Shown: positions 1 to 6,498, counted from the stretch's first letter. The stretch: 6,954 nt of DNA from Pseudomonadota bacterium (GCA_021817875.1 JAKAFQ010000229.1:1-6954), one strand, 5' to 3'. Notes: a model not told the origin generated them from the sequence alone. Program-made: numbers and translations.

Positions 1-807
1 CTTTTGCGTGCGGTTGAGGATGATCTTTTCCAGTCCCGAGAACGCTCCGCCGCAGATGAACAGGATGTTGCTGGTATCGACCTGCAGGAACTCCTGCTGC
101 GGGTGCTTGCGTCCGCCCTGGGGCGGGACCGATGCGATCGTGCCCTCGATGAGCTTCAGCAGCGCCTGCTGCACGCCCTCCCCGGAGACGTCGCGGGTGA
201 TCGACGGGTTGTCGGACTTGCGCGAGATCTTGTCGATTTCGTCGATGTAGACGATGCCCGTCTGCGCCTTCTCGACGTCGTAGTCGCACTTCTGCAGGAG
301 CTTCTGGATGATGTTCTCGACGTCCTCGCCGACATAGCCCGCCTCGGTCAGCGTGGTGGCGTCGGCAATGGTGAACGGCACGTTGAGCAGGCGCGCCAGC
401 GTCTCGGCCAGCAGCGTCTTGCCGCAGCCGGTCGGGCCGATGAGCAGAATGTTGCTCTTGGCGATCTCGACGTCGTCCTTGGCGCGCGCAGCGCCGGTGC
501 GGGTCTGCAACCGCTTGTAGTGGTTGTAAACGGCCACCGAAAGCACTTTCTTGGCCCGTTCCTGGCCGATCACGTACTCATCGAGAACCTTCTTGATCTC
601 GTGAGGTTTGGGCAGCTTGTCGCGGGCGCGCTCGGCACGGCCCTCGAGCTCTTCGCGGATGATGTCGTTGCAGAGCTCGACACACTCGTCGCACACAAAC
701 ACCGATGGACCGGCGATGAGCTTGCGTACTTCGTGCTGGCTCTTCCCGCAGAACGAGCAGTAAAGAAGCTTGCCGTCGTCGTGGCGGCCGCGGGAATCGT
801 CACTCAT
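1..807 (-). CDS. clpX: ATP-dependent Clp protease, ATP-binding subunit ClpX (N-terminal part, runs off left edge)
   Basis: ClpX is the AAA+ unfoldase that recognises substrates, unfolds them with ATP and threads them into ClpP in the cytoplasm. The 269 codons present are open to the window edge; the family is usually about 420 residues, so roughly the last third is outside. The N-terminal zinc-binding domain has Cys17, Cys20, Cys39 and Cys42. The AAA+ module shows Walker A GPTGCGKT (124-131), the pore loop GYVG (157-160), Walker B IVYIDE (185-190) and the second pore-loop segment [10 protein letters not shown] (from about 204). The start ATG at 807 is preceded by GAGGG eight bases upstream, and the protein starts at the usual distance from the zinc finger. 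It lies 248 bp downstream of clpP with its own candidate promoter. No defects are seen. Identification is certain from the motifs and from the clpP and tig neighbours. Confidence 0.98.
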   Translation of the reverse strand, partial: MSDDSRGRHDDGKLLYCSFCGKSQHEVRKLIAGPSVFVCDECVELCNDIIREELEGRAERARDKLPKPHEIKKVLDEYVIGQERAKKVLSVAVYNHYKRLQTRTGAARAKDDVEIAKSNILLIGPTGCGKTLLAETLARLLNVPFTIADATTLTEAGYVGEDVENIIQKLLQKCDYDVEKAQTGIVYIDEIDKISRKSDNPSITRDVSGEGVQQALLKLIEGTIASVPPQGGRKHPQQEFLQVDTSNILFICGGAFSGLEKIILNRTQK

Positions 808-903
808 TTATGGAGCCCTCAGGAGGCATGGCACTCATCAAATCTTCCGGAAAGGTTTTGCACAGCGTCCGAAAGCCCGCAGTGCGCCGGAAGCGACAGC
901 TTT

Positions 904-933
904 CTTATAGCATGCGCTCCGGGCACGAGGCAA
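904..933 (-). promoter_or_regulatory. Candidate sigma-70 promoter for clpX
   Basis: Read on the minus strand, TTGCCT (933-928) and TATAAG (909-904) are separated by 18 bp, and the -10 is preceded by TGC, an extended -10 element. This would give a leader of about 90 nt before the clpX ATG. It lies in the non-coding gap after clpP, so clpX could be transcribed independently of clpP. This is a motif match only; the -35 fits the consensus at four of six bases. Confidence 0.5.
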
Positions 934-1006
934 AGCGCCCTCGCACGGCCAAGTCGTTGTCTCAGCGGGAATTTGTTGATGCAGTTCACTACTTGCGATA
1001 GTCGCC

Positions 1007-1029
1007 GCCGCGGGAAGGGCTCCCGCGGC
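1007..1029 (-). other. Stable stem-loop between clpP and clpX
   Basis: A perfect 9-bp GC-rich stem (1007-1015 paired with 1021-1029) closes a 5-base loop, 26 bases after the clpP stop codon. No T-run follows on the minus strand, so it does not look like a classic intrinsic terminator. It could partly attenuate transcription into clpX, or protect the clpP mRNA 3' end after processing. Confidence 0.55.
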
Positions 1030-1055
1030 ACGCTCAGGTATCGACATGGGGCCGG

Positions 1056-1685
1056 CTACGCCGGTTTTCCAGTGGCGGCCGCCACGTCTCCCCGTTTCTC
1101 GAGCACCCGGTCGATCAGCCCATAGCGCACCGCCTCGTTCCAGTCCATGAACCGATCGCGGTCCGTATCCTGCTTGATGCGCTCGACGCTCTGCCCGGTA
1201 TGCTTGGCGAGGATGTGGTTCAGCCGGTCACGGGTCTCGAGCATTTCCTTGGCATGGATCTCCATGTCGGCCGCCTGGCCCTGAAAGCCCCCGAGAGGCT
1301 GGTGGATCATGATCCGGGCGTGCGGCAGGCAGTAGCGCTTGCCGCCCGTTCCGCCCGCGAGCAGCACCGCGCCCATGCTGGCCGCCTGGCCGATGCAGAT
1401 GGTGCTGACGTCCGGCTTGACGAACTGCATGGTGTCGTAGATCGCCAGTCCCGCGCTCACCACGCCGCCCGGGGAATTGATATACAGCGCGATGTCCTTC
1501 TCGGGATTCTCTGACTCGAGAAACAGCATCTGCGCCACCACGATGTTGGCCACGTAGTCGTCGATCGGACCGACGACGAAGATCACCCGCTCCTTGAGCA
1601 GCCGCGAGTAGATGTCATAGGAGCGCTCACCGCGGGCGGTCTGCTCGACCACGATCGGGACCAGATTCAATGCGCGTTCGTTCAT
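1056..1685 (-). CDS. clpP: ATP-dependent Clp protease proteolytic subunit ClpP
   Basis: ClpP is the serine peptidase that forms the tetradecameric degradation chamber docked by ClpX or ClpA. The 209-residue product has the full catalytic triad: Ser103 in GQAASMGA, His128 in MIHQP, and Asp177 in the DRDRF segment, matching Ser97/His122/Asp171 of mature E. coli ClpP. The N-terminal [20 protein letters not shown] block is the family's conserved start of the mature enzyme. The ATG at 1685 was chosen because it places only seven residues before this block, although its ribosome site is weak. An in-frame ATG at 1775 would add 30 residues of atypical sequence. A strong GGAGG lies well upstream (1736-1740) with no well-spaced start. 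The gene sits between tig and clpX as in most Proteobacteria. No promoter could be called with confidence in the 254-bp gap upstream. Confidence 0.97.
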   Translation of the reverse strand: MNERALNLVPIVVEQTARGERSYDIYSRLLKERVIFVVGPIDDYVANIVVAQMLFLESENPEKDIALYINSPGGVVSAGLAIYDTMQFVKPDVSTICIGQAASMGAVLLAGGTGGKRYCLPHARIMIHQPLGGFQGQAADMEIHAKEMLETRDRLNHILAKHTGQSVERIKQDTDRDRFMDWNEAVRYGLIDRVLEKRGDVAAATGKPA

Positions 1686-1939
1686 CTGATGCTCGGCGCG
1701 AAGACTCCAGCGATCAGGCTGGCGAGGCCGCACCACCTCCGTATTGCAAGTCAGGGTAAGACTGGGGGAACGCACAGCCCGGCCGGCCGGCGCGCGGTGC
1801 GCGGGGCTGCCCGCGGCTCGCCGTGACCGGGGGCAGCGCCACCGGGCGGTCGCTGCGAGTGTGCAATGGGTCAGGGATCATCGTGCGGGTCAGGGCACCT
1901 GGCGCCGGCAACGGATCATCGCTTCGTTCGCGGCACGCA
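1686..1939 (-). other. tig-clpP intergenic spacer (clpP leader)
   Basis: This 254-bp gap is GC-rich and has no convincing gene. It contains two copies of GGGTCAGGG (1868-1876, 1887-1895; 19 bp apart) and two of GGATCATCG (1875-1883, 1913-1921; 38 bp apart), given on the plus strand. A short GC hairpin sits at 1800-1815. An SD-like GGAGGTGG (minus strand, 1740-1733) lies 47 nt before the clpP ATG. An 84-codon frame (1714-1968, minus) overlaps the end of tig and resembles nothing I recognise. I found no convincing -35/-10 pair or intrinsic terminator. Confidence 0.5.
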
Positions 1940-3265
1940 TCAGGCCGCGGTCTCCACGCCCGCCTCACTGAGGCGGCCGAATCCGGTGATTTCCTGGAAC
2001 GTCATGGGCTGGTCCGTGATCTTGGCGCGCTCGAGGAACCAGTCGATCACCTGCTCTTCGAGGACCGCCGATTCGATCTGGCGCATGGCATCCCGGTTGT
2101 GCTGGTAGGCCGTGCGCGCCTCCTCGGGATTGGGGTACCCGGCCGAGAGCTCCTCGAGCCGCTCCTGCACACGCTGTCCGTCTGCCGTCAGCGCCTGTGC
2201 CTGGATGATCTGCCCCAGAATCAGGCCGAGCGCGGCTCGCTTGCGTGCCGGGGCCTCGAAGGGCTCACGCGGCGGCAGCTGCGACACGTCGCGCACACCC
2301 ATCCGGCGGGCCGCATCGAGCTGCATCTGCTGCACCTGCTCATCCACCAGGGCGCGCGGCACGTCGAAGGGGTTCTGGGCGTGCAGCGCATCGAACACCT
2401 GGTTGCGCAGGCGGCTGCGGATCATCTGGCCCAGCTCCCGCTCCATGCTCTTGCGCACCTCGACGCGCAGCGCTTCGACTGCGCCTGTTTCGACCCCGAA
2501 GGCCTTGCAGAATTCCTCATCGAGCGGCGGAAGCGACTGCTCCTCGACGCGCTTCAGCGATACCGAGAGCTCCGCGCTCTTTCCGGCCAGGGCCGGGTTG
2601 GCGAGATCCGCCGGGAAGTTCACGGTCACGCTCCGGCGCTCGCCCGCGCTGGCGCCTTTCAGCGCCGCTTCGAGCTCGGGCCGGGCCTGCCCGCTGCCGA
2701 GCACCAGGACCACGTCCTGACCATCTCCCCCTTCGAAGGGCTTACCCTCCATCAGGCCGGTGTAATCCACGGTGACCCGGTCGTTCTCCCCGGCGGGACG
2801 ATCGACGGGCGTGAACACCGGCCGCTGCCTGCGCATGCTCTCGATCATGGCGTCGATGTCGGCCTCGGTGACATCGCAGACCGGGCGCGAAATCTCGGTG
2901 CCCTCGGGTGCGCGGACCTGGATCTCCGGGATCACTTCGAAGACTGCTGCATACTTCAGGTCCGAGCCGAGCGCCATCGCAATCGGCTCGATGCGCGGTC
3001 CGCCGGCCGGCGTCAGGTTCTGCTCGCGCAGCGCCTCGGCGAGCGAACTGCGGATCAGGTGATCGATGACCTCGGCATGCACCTGCTCGCCGAACTGCTT
3101 GCGCACCACCGGCAGCGGTGCCTTGCCGGGCCGGAAGCCCTTCAGGCGCGCGGAACGGGCGACCTTCTTCAGGCGCTGTTCGAATTCCTCGGTCACCTCG
3201 GCAGCGGAAACGGCGACTTCGAGGCGACGCTCCAGGGCGCCACGGGTGGACAACGAAACCTGCAT
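1940..3265 (-). CDS. tig: Trigger factor (ribosome-associated chaperone, FKBP-type peptidyl-prolyl isomerase)
   Basis: Trigger factor binds at the ribosome exit tunnel, shields nascent chains and isomerises prolyl bonds. The 441-residue length is close to the 432 of E. coli. The N-terminal ribosome-binding domain carries the signature GFRPGK (43-48), equivalent to the L23-docking loop. The FKBP-like domain spans about 158-245, beginning near NDRVTVDYTG and including GKPFEGG and a GSGQ segment. The helical C-terminal substrate cradle covers about 246-430 and includes the typical DEEFCKAFG entry. The ATG at 3265 is preceded by GAGGT with a 6-base gap. The gene is the first protein gene of the tig-clpP-clpX cluster and lies downstream of tRNA-Leu. 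The reading frame is intact with no anomalies. A long antisense frame covers the same stretch but is a GC-bias shadow. Confidence 0.98.
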   Translation of the reverse strand: MQVSLSTRGALERRLEVAVSAAEVTEEFEQRLKKVARSARLKGFRPGKAPLPVVRKQFGEQVHAEVIDHLIRSSLAEALREQNLTPAGGPRIEPIAMALGSDLKYAAVFEVIPEIQVRAPEGTEISRPVCDVTEADIDAMIESMRRQRPVFTPVDRPAGENDRVTVDYTGLMEGKPFEGGDGQDVVLVLGSGQARPELEAALKGASAGERRSVTVNFPADLANPALAGKSAELSVSLKRVEEQSLPPLDEEFCKAFGVETGAVEALRVEVRKSMERELGQMIRSRLRNQVFDALHAQNPFDVPRALVDEQVQQMQLDAARRMGVRDVSQLPPREPFEAPARKRAALGLILGQIIQAQALTADGQRVQERLEELSAGYPNPEEARTAYQHNRDAMRQIESAVLEEQVIDWFLERAKITDQPMTFQEITGFGRLSEAGVETAA

Positions 3266-3330
3266 TCCTAAACCTCAGAGCTGTGAGATGCGCACGAGCG
3301 ACCCGGGCCGGCATCGGGAAGTCCGGTCCT

Positions 3331-3357
3331 GAGCCGGGGGAAAGACCAAACTTCAAG
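3331..3357 (-). promoter_or_regulatory. Possible sigma-32-like promoter for tig (weak)
   Basis: On the minus strand CTTGAAG (3357-3351) matches the sigma-32 -35 core. Ten bases later comes CCCCCGGCTC (3340-3331), which shares the C-run of the CCCCAT -10 but lacks the AT. The spacing is also slightly short. No better housekeeping promoter was seen in this gap. Transcription from here would give a leader of about 60 nt to the tig ATG. Confidence 0.25.
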
Positions 3358-3435
3358 GAAAATCAATGAGCTACGCGTAACCAGCGTGCGGGACTGCACA
3401 TTTTGCCACAGAGCCAGCGCCTTGGCACGCACCGT

Positions 3436-3520
3436 CCTGGGTCATGGGGGCCTGTGTCATGGGGGCCTGGGTCATGGGGGCCTGGGTCATGGGGGCCTGG
3501 GGCCTATGGGCCTGGGCCAC
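3436..3520. repeat. 15-bp tandem repeat (minisatellite), about 5.7 units, G-rich on plus strand
   Basis: The unit is CCTGGGTCATGGGGG. Copies start at 3436, 3451 (one change, G to T), 3466 and 3481. A diverged copy starts at 3496 (CCTGGGGCCTATGGG), and a partial copy at 3511 ends the array. The plus strand carries at least nine runs of three or more G. Most are separated by 3-5 bases, which fits the canonical G-quadruplex pattern. The array lies in the gap between tRNA-Leu and tig. Near-identity of four units suggests recent slippage. Confidence 0.95.
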
Positions 3521-3623
3521 ATAAGATATTGAGGAAGGCCTCACGCCTGCGCAACCCGCGCAAGGGCAGTTGGGAGCCGTGCGCTCGCAATCCGTGGGCC
3601 TCTTGCCCGTGGCCCTGAACGGG

Positions 3624-3708
3624 TGGTGCGAAAGGAGAGACTCGAACTCTCACGGGTTACCCCACTGGATCCTAAGTCCAGCGCGTCTACCAGTTCCGCC
3701 ACTTTCGC
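3624..3708 (-). tRNA. tRNA-Leu (anticodon UAG), CCA encoded
   Basis: The minus strand folds as a class II tRNA. The acceptor stem GCGAAAG (3708-3702) pairs with CTTTCGC (3634-3628), followed by discriminator A (3627) and an encoded CCA (3626-3624). The anticodon stem is CTGGA/TCCAG with loop CTTAGGA, giving anticodon UAG (3674-3672), which reads CUN leucine codons. The T-arm has stem GAGAG/CTCTC around TTCGAGT. A long variable arm (GGGGTAACCC) is as expected for leucine tRNAs. A tRNA-Leu directly upstream of tig is a conserved arrangement in some gammaproteobacteria. No duplicated 3' end was seen nearby, so there is no sign of integration at this gene. Confidence 0.97.
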
Positions 3709-3742
3709 GCCGCGATCAGCGGCCCGGAGCCTACCGCCGCGT

Positions 3743-3780
3743 CGATGATCCCCCACGCGGCCGCGGGAGGCGCATCATCG
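3743..3780 (-). other. Long hairpin in the predicted tRNA-Leu 5' leader
   Basis: CGATGAT (3743-3749) is a perfect inverted repeat of ATCATCG (3774-3780). The enclosed 24 bases can extend the stem partly (a C-run near 3750-3754 against a GGGAGG segment) around a 10-bp palindrome CGCGGCCGCG (3756-3765). It lies between the predicted tRNA -10 box and the mature 5' end. It could be a processing structure in the precursor or a palindromic protein site. Confidence 0.4.
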
Positions 3781-3801
3781 GGGCCAGGGCGCCCGGAAAG
3801 G

Positions 3802-3807
3802 ATTATA
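3802..3807 (-). promoter_or_regulatory. Perfect -10 box (TATAAT), probable tRNA-Leu promoter
   Basis: TATAAT occurs on the minus strand at 3807-3802, about 95 bp upstream of the tRNA 5' end. No TTGACA-like -35 is found at 16-18 bp, where the sequence is GC-rich. The transcript would start near 3795 and carry a leader of about 85 nt that needs RNase P trimming. The position between divergent genes and the perfect hexamer support the call. Confidence 0.5.
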
Positions 3808-3946
3808 GCGGGACGGACGATCAGGACCCCGGTCACGGCGCCGGAGCGAGGCACGGTCCGATCGCCCAGTGAGACCTGTGGCGCGCACCGCTTGGGAAAA
3901 TACTTAGAGACTTCCCGCCCCCCCTGGAGCAACCATCGTCGTACTT

Positions 3947-4705
3947 ATGAATGCCGCTCCCCAGAAACCCAATGACGACAGCCACCGGCTGCAGGACCGG
4001 CTGCTGCACGTGTCGCGCCTCGCCGCCGTGGGCGAAATGGCGGCCGGCATCGCCCATGAGCTCAACCAGCCGCTCGCCGCGGTGGCCAATTACGCCCAGG
4101 CCTGCGAACGGCTCCTCGGACTGCCGAACCCGGATCTCGAAGAAGTCCGTGACGCGCTGCGCCAGATCGCCGCCCAGGCGGTTCGCGCCGGCGACATCAT
4201 CAACCGTCTGCGGGGCCTGACGCGCTCACGCGAGACCCGCGGTGAGCCGACCGATGTCAACGCCCTGATCCGCGAGGTCAGTGATCTGATCGACTCCGAT
4301 GCCCGGCATCATCAGTCTCGCTGTCGCATCACTCTCGCCGATGGCCTGCCCTCGCTGGTGCTCGAGCGGGCCCAGATCCAGCAGGTCGTGCTCGCCCTGG
4401 TGCGTAACGCGCTGGAAGCCCTGGCCGAGGTGGCGCCGGAAAAACGCGAAGTCCGGGTGAGCACGGCTCGCTCCGAGGACGGGGACATCGAGATCGTGGT
4501 CTGCGACAACGGTCCGGGCATCTCGCCCGAGATCGTACAACGTCTGTTCGATCCCTTCTGCACCACCAAGCCGGCCGGAACCGGGCTCGGTCTCGCCAGC
4601 AGCCGCACCATTGCGCGCGCGCACGGCGGCACGCTCGAGCACCGGCCGAACCAATCGAGCGGCGCCTGCTTCGTGTTGCGCCTGCCCACACCTGCCTGGC
4701 GCTGA
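3947..4705 (+). CDS. Sensor-less histidine kinase, FixL/DctB type (HisKA-HATPase only)
   Basis: This is a 252-residue cytoplasmic histidine kinase consisting almost solely of the transmitter. After about 20 residues comes the HisKA H-box GEMAAGIAHELNQPL with phospho-acceptor His37. The ATPase domain has the N-box at Asn154 (LVRNALEAL), the G1 box DNGPGI (187-192), the F-box FDPFCTTK (201-208) and the G2 box GTGLGL (211-216). This motif set is that of the FixL/NtrB/DctB group. No PAS domain, transmembrane segment or signal peptide is visible. The ATG at 3947 is the only sensible start: an in-frame TAG lies shortly upstream, and downstream Met codons would cut into the H-box helix. The nearest SD-like GGAG is 19 bases away, so initiation may be weak. 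The gene is divergent from tRNA-Leu and 178 bp upstream of a hybrid kinase on the same strand. The partner regulator is not in the window. Confidence 0.9.
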   Translation: MNAAPQKPNDDSHRLQDRLLHVSRLAAVGEMAAGIAHELNQPLAAVANYAQACERLLGLPNPDLEEVRDALRQIAAQAVRAGDIINRLRGLTRSRETRGEPTDVNALIREVSDLIDSDARHHQSRCRITLADGLPSLVLERAQIQQVVLALVRNALEALAEVAPEKREVRVSTARSEDGDIEIVVCDNGPGISPEIVQRLFDPFCTTKPAGTGLGLASSRTIARAHGGTLEHRPNQSSGACFVLRLPTPAWR

Positions 4706-4883
4706 GGACGCGCCGGACGGCTCCCGTTTCCCCGGGCCGGCGATTCCAGGACGCGCCACCGGGCCCGATCGACCTCGAGCGCCGCCGTGTGCCACAGGGC
4801 GTACGGCGCGAAGTCCGCGAAGTTGCTTCCCGGCGGTTCACGATGCGAAGCTCTCAGGATCGATCACTGGCTCCCTGGTGTCC

Positions 4884-6428
4884 ATGCTCTCGTCCGAGTT
4901 GACCCGCAGCGCGCTCGAATCGGCTCCGGATGCGATGATCATCGCCGATGAGCAGGGCCGCATCCTGTTCGCAAACCGCCAGCTGACGACGCTGTTCGGG
5001 TACGAGCCTGCGGAAACCCCGGCACTCACCGTAGAGCTGCTGATGCCCGAGCGTTTGCGCCCGCAGCACATCGATCATCGGCGGGCATTCGTGGCGGAGC
5101 AGCGCATGCGCCTGATGGGCGTCGGACTCGAGCTGCTCGCCCGGCGCAAGGACGGCAGCGAGTTTCCCGTCGAAATCAGCCTCAGTCCCATCCGTGACGG
5201 GGAGCGGGTGCTGGTGGCCGCGGCCATCCGTGACATCACCGAGCGCAGACGCATCCAGAACGAGCTGCTGGCCGCACAGCAGTCCGCGGAGCGGGCCAAC
5301 CACGCCAAGAGCCGCTTTCTCGCCACGGCGAGCCACGACCTGCGCCAGCCACTGCAGTCCCTGGCGCTGCTCAACGGGACGCTGCGCCGCATGGTGCGTG
5401 ATCCGGATGCGCGCGAGGCGCTCGCGCACCAGGACCAGGCGATCGGCGCCATGGCGCACCTGCTCAATGCGCTGCTCGACATGAGCAAGCTCGAGTCGGG
5501 CGCGATCCGGCCCGAGCCGGCCGACGTCGAAGTCGCGGCGCTGTTCGAGGAGCTCGGTGCGGAATTCGCCGGTGTCGCCGCCGACAAGGGACTCGTGCTG
5601 GAAGTGACGCACGCCCGGCAATGCGTGCACAGCGATCCGGCTCTGCTCGGGCAGATCCTGCGCAACCTGCTGTCCAACGCCATCAAGTACACCCGTGCGG
5701 GACGCGTGCGGCTCGTGGCGCTGTCCGGCCCGGGCACGGTGCGGCTCGAAGTGATCGACACCGGCATCGGCATCGCACCCGATCAGCTCGCGCACATCTA
5801 CGACGAGTTCTACCAGGTCGAGCGCGACTACAGCGGCCAGCGCGGCTATGGACTCGGGCTGAGCATCGTGCGCCGCCTGGTGGACCTGCTCGGCATCCGC
5901 CTCGATGTCCGCTCCGAACTGAAGCAGGGCTCGGTATTCGCGCTCGATCTGCCGACGGGGCGACCCCGGACCATCCCGGCGCCGCAGCCCGCCGCCGAGG
6001 ACACCCTGCCTCTGACCACCGATCCGTCACGCGTGCTGCTCGTGGAAGATGATCCCGCGGTCCGGGACGCCACGCGCATGTTGCTGAAGGTGGAAGGCTA
6101 TCGGGTGTCCGCGGCCGGTACGGTCGCCGAGGCGCTCGCGCACGTTGCCGAGCACGATGCGTTCGACCTGGTCATCACCGACTACCACCTCGGCGGCGGG
6201 GAAACCGGCAGTGACGTGATCACACGCCTGCGGGAACGCCTCGGTCAGGACCTGCCGGCCGTCCTGATCACCGGAGACACGTCCGCGGCCATCCGCCAGC
6301 TCGAGGACAGCCGCCTGCGGCTCGCCAACAAGCCCATCCAGGCGGATCAGCTGCTCGGGTTGCTGAGATCGCTCCTGGCGAACGGCCGCGGGTCCGTCGC
6401 TCCGCCGGCCCCGAGGAGGTGGAGGTAG
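4884..6428 (+). CDS. PAS-domain hybrid histidine kinase with C-terminal receiver domain
   Basis: This is a soluble hybrid sensor kinase of 514 residues. A PAS domain (about 5-120) includes FANRQLTTLFGY (29-40), the RRKDGSEFPVEISLSP segment (88-103) and RDITERRR at its end, then a short helical linker. HisKA has the H-box ASHDLRQPLQSL with His151. HATPase_c has the N-box Asn265 (NLLSNAIKYT), G1 IDTGIGI (291-297) and G2 GYGLGL (321-326). After a Pro/Ala-rich linker, a receiver (about 383-499) has the acidic pair Asp389/Asp390, phospho-acceptor Asp433 (ITDYHLGGG), Thr463 and Lys483 (NKP). All catalytic residues are present. No transmembrane segment is seen, so the signal is probably cytoplasmic. 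The ATG at 4884 starts just before the PAS domain; GTG at 4878 is possible. The frame stays open back to 4611 inside the preceding kinase gene, but that stretch is Arg/Pro-rich and not protein-like. There is no output domain, so phosphate must pass to another protein. Confidence 0.93.
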   Translation: MLSSELTRSALESAPDAMIIADEQGRILFANRQLTTLFGYEPAETPALTVELLMPERLRPQHIDHRRAFVAEQRMRLMGVGLELLARRKDGSEFPVEISLSPIRDGERVLVAAAIRDITERRRIQNELLAAQQSAERANHAKSRFLATASHDLRQPLQSLALLNGTLRRMVRDPDAREALAHQDQAIGAMAHLLNALLDMSKLESGAIRPEPADVEVAALFEELGAEFAGVAADKGLVLEVTHARQCVHSDPALLGQILRNLLSNAIKYTRAGRVRLVALSGPGTVRLEVIDTGIGIAPDQLAHIYDEFYQVERDYSGQRGYGLGLSIVRRLVDLLGIRLDVRSELKQGSVFALDLPTGRPRTIPAPQPAAEDTLPLTTDPSRVLLVEDDPAVRDATRMLLKVEGYRVSAAGTVAEALAHVAEHDAFDLVITDYHLGGGETGSDVITRLRERLGQDLPAVLITGDTSAAIRQLEDSRLRLANKPIQADQLLGLLRSLLANGRGSVAPPAPRRWR

Positions 6429-6450
6429 TCGGCTGTCCTCGCGGCCGTCC

Positions 6451-6467
6451 GCCGGGCCTCGCCCGGC
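6451..6467. terminator. GC-rich hairpin between convergent genes (possible bidirectional terminator)
   Basis: GCCGGGC (6451-6457) pairs perfectly with GCCCGGC (6461-6467) around a three-base loop, within the 70 bp between the hybrid kinase stop and the convergent HMA gene stop. There is no T-run on either side, so it is at best a non-canonical terminator. Position is the main support. Confidence 0.35.
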
Positions 6468-6498
6468 CGGCACGCCGGTCCACGCAACAGGCCGAGAC

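Larger units (their letters stand above)
3266..3623. other. tRNA-Leu to tig spacer
   Basis: This 358-bp gap holds no supported gene. From the tig side it contains an AT-richer segment (3341-3370) with a possible heat-shock-type -35, then the 15-bp tandem repeat (3436-3520), then weak hairpins near the tRNA (3530-3543, and 3596-3600 paired with 3611-3615). No T-run follows either hairpin on the minus strand, so there is no clear terminator and the tRNA transcript could run into tig. A 71-codon plus-strand frame (3403-3618) exists only because the repeat unit is a multiple of three. Confidence 0.6.

Noticed and set aside
4..1125. Long plus-strand frame (373 codons) opposite clpX
   Set aside because: It is antisense to the fully conserved ClpX sequence and runs through the clpX-clpP gap into the clpP end; it is a shadow of codon bias in GC-rich DNA.
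1714..1968. 84-codon minus-strand frame between tig and clpP
   Set aside because: It overlaps the tig end, has no recognised similarity and has the composition of random GC-rich sequence; kept only as a note in the spacer entry.
1823..3271. Long plus-strand frame (482 codons) opposite tig
   Set aside because: It mirrors the trigger factor gene codon for codon, is rich in His/Leu/Arg with no recognisable domain, and the minus strand encodes a complete conserved protein.
3436..3520. Possible CRISPR array
   Set aside because: The 15-bp units are directly contiguous with no unique spacers, and no cas genes are present.
3403..3618. 71-codon plus-strand frame with Gly-Ser-Trp-Gly-Pro repeats
   Set aside because: The repeat unit is 15 bp, so any frame through it stays open and yields a pentapeptide repeat; no ribosome site or conserved flanks were seen.
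3624..3708. tRNA-Leu as an integration site for a mobile element
   Set aside because: No integrase gene and no second copy of the tRNA 3' end were seen in the window; the flanking genes are the conserved chromosomal neighbours.
4611..4883. N-terminal extension of the hybrid kinase overlapping the first kinase
   Set aside because: It is Arg/Pro/Ala-rich with no domain character and overlaps the conserved C-terminus of the first kinase by 95 bases; the PAS domain starts right after the 4884 ATG.
4854..5795. Minus-strand frame (313 codons) opposite the hybrid kinase
   Set aside because: It is antisense to the PAS/HisKA/HATPase coding sequence, which carries intact motifs; the antisense product shows none.
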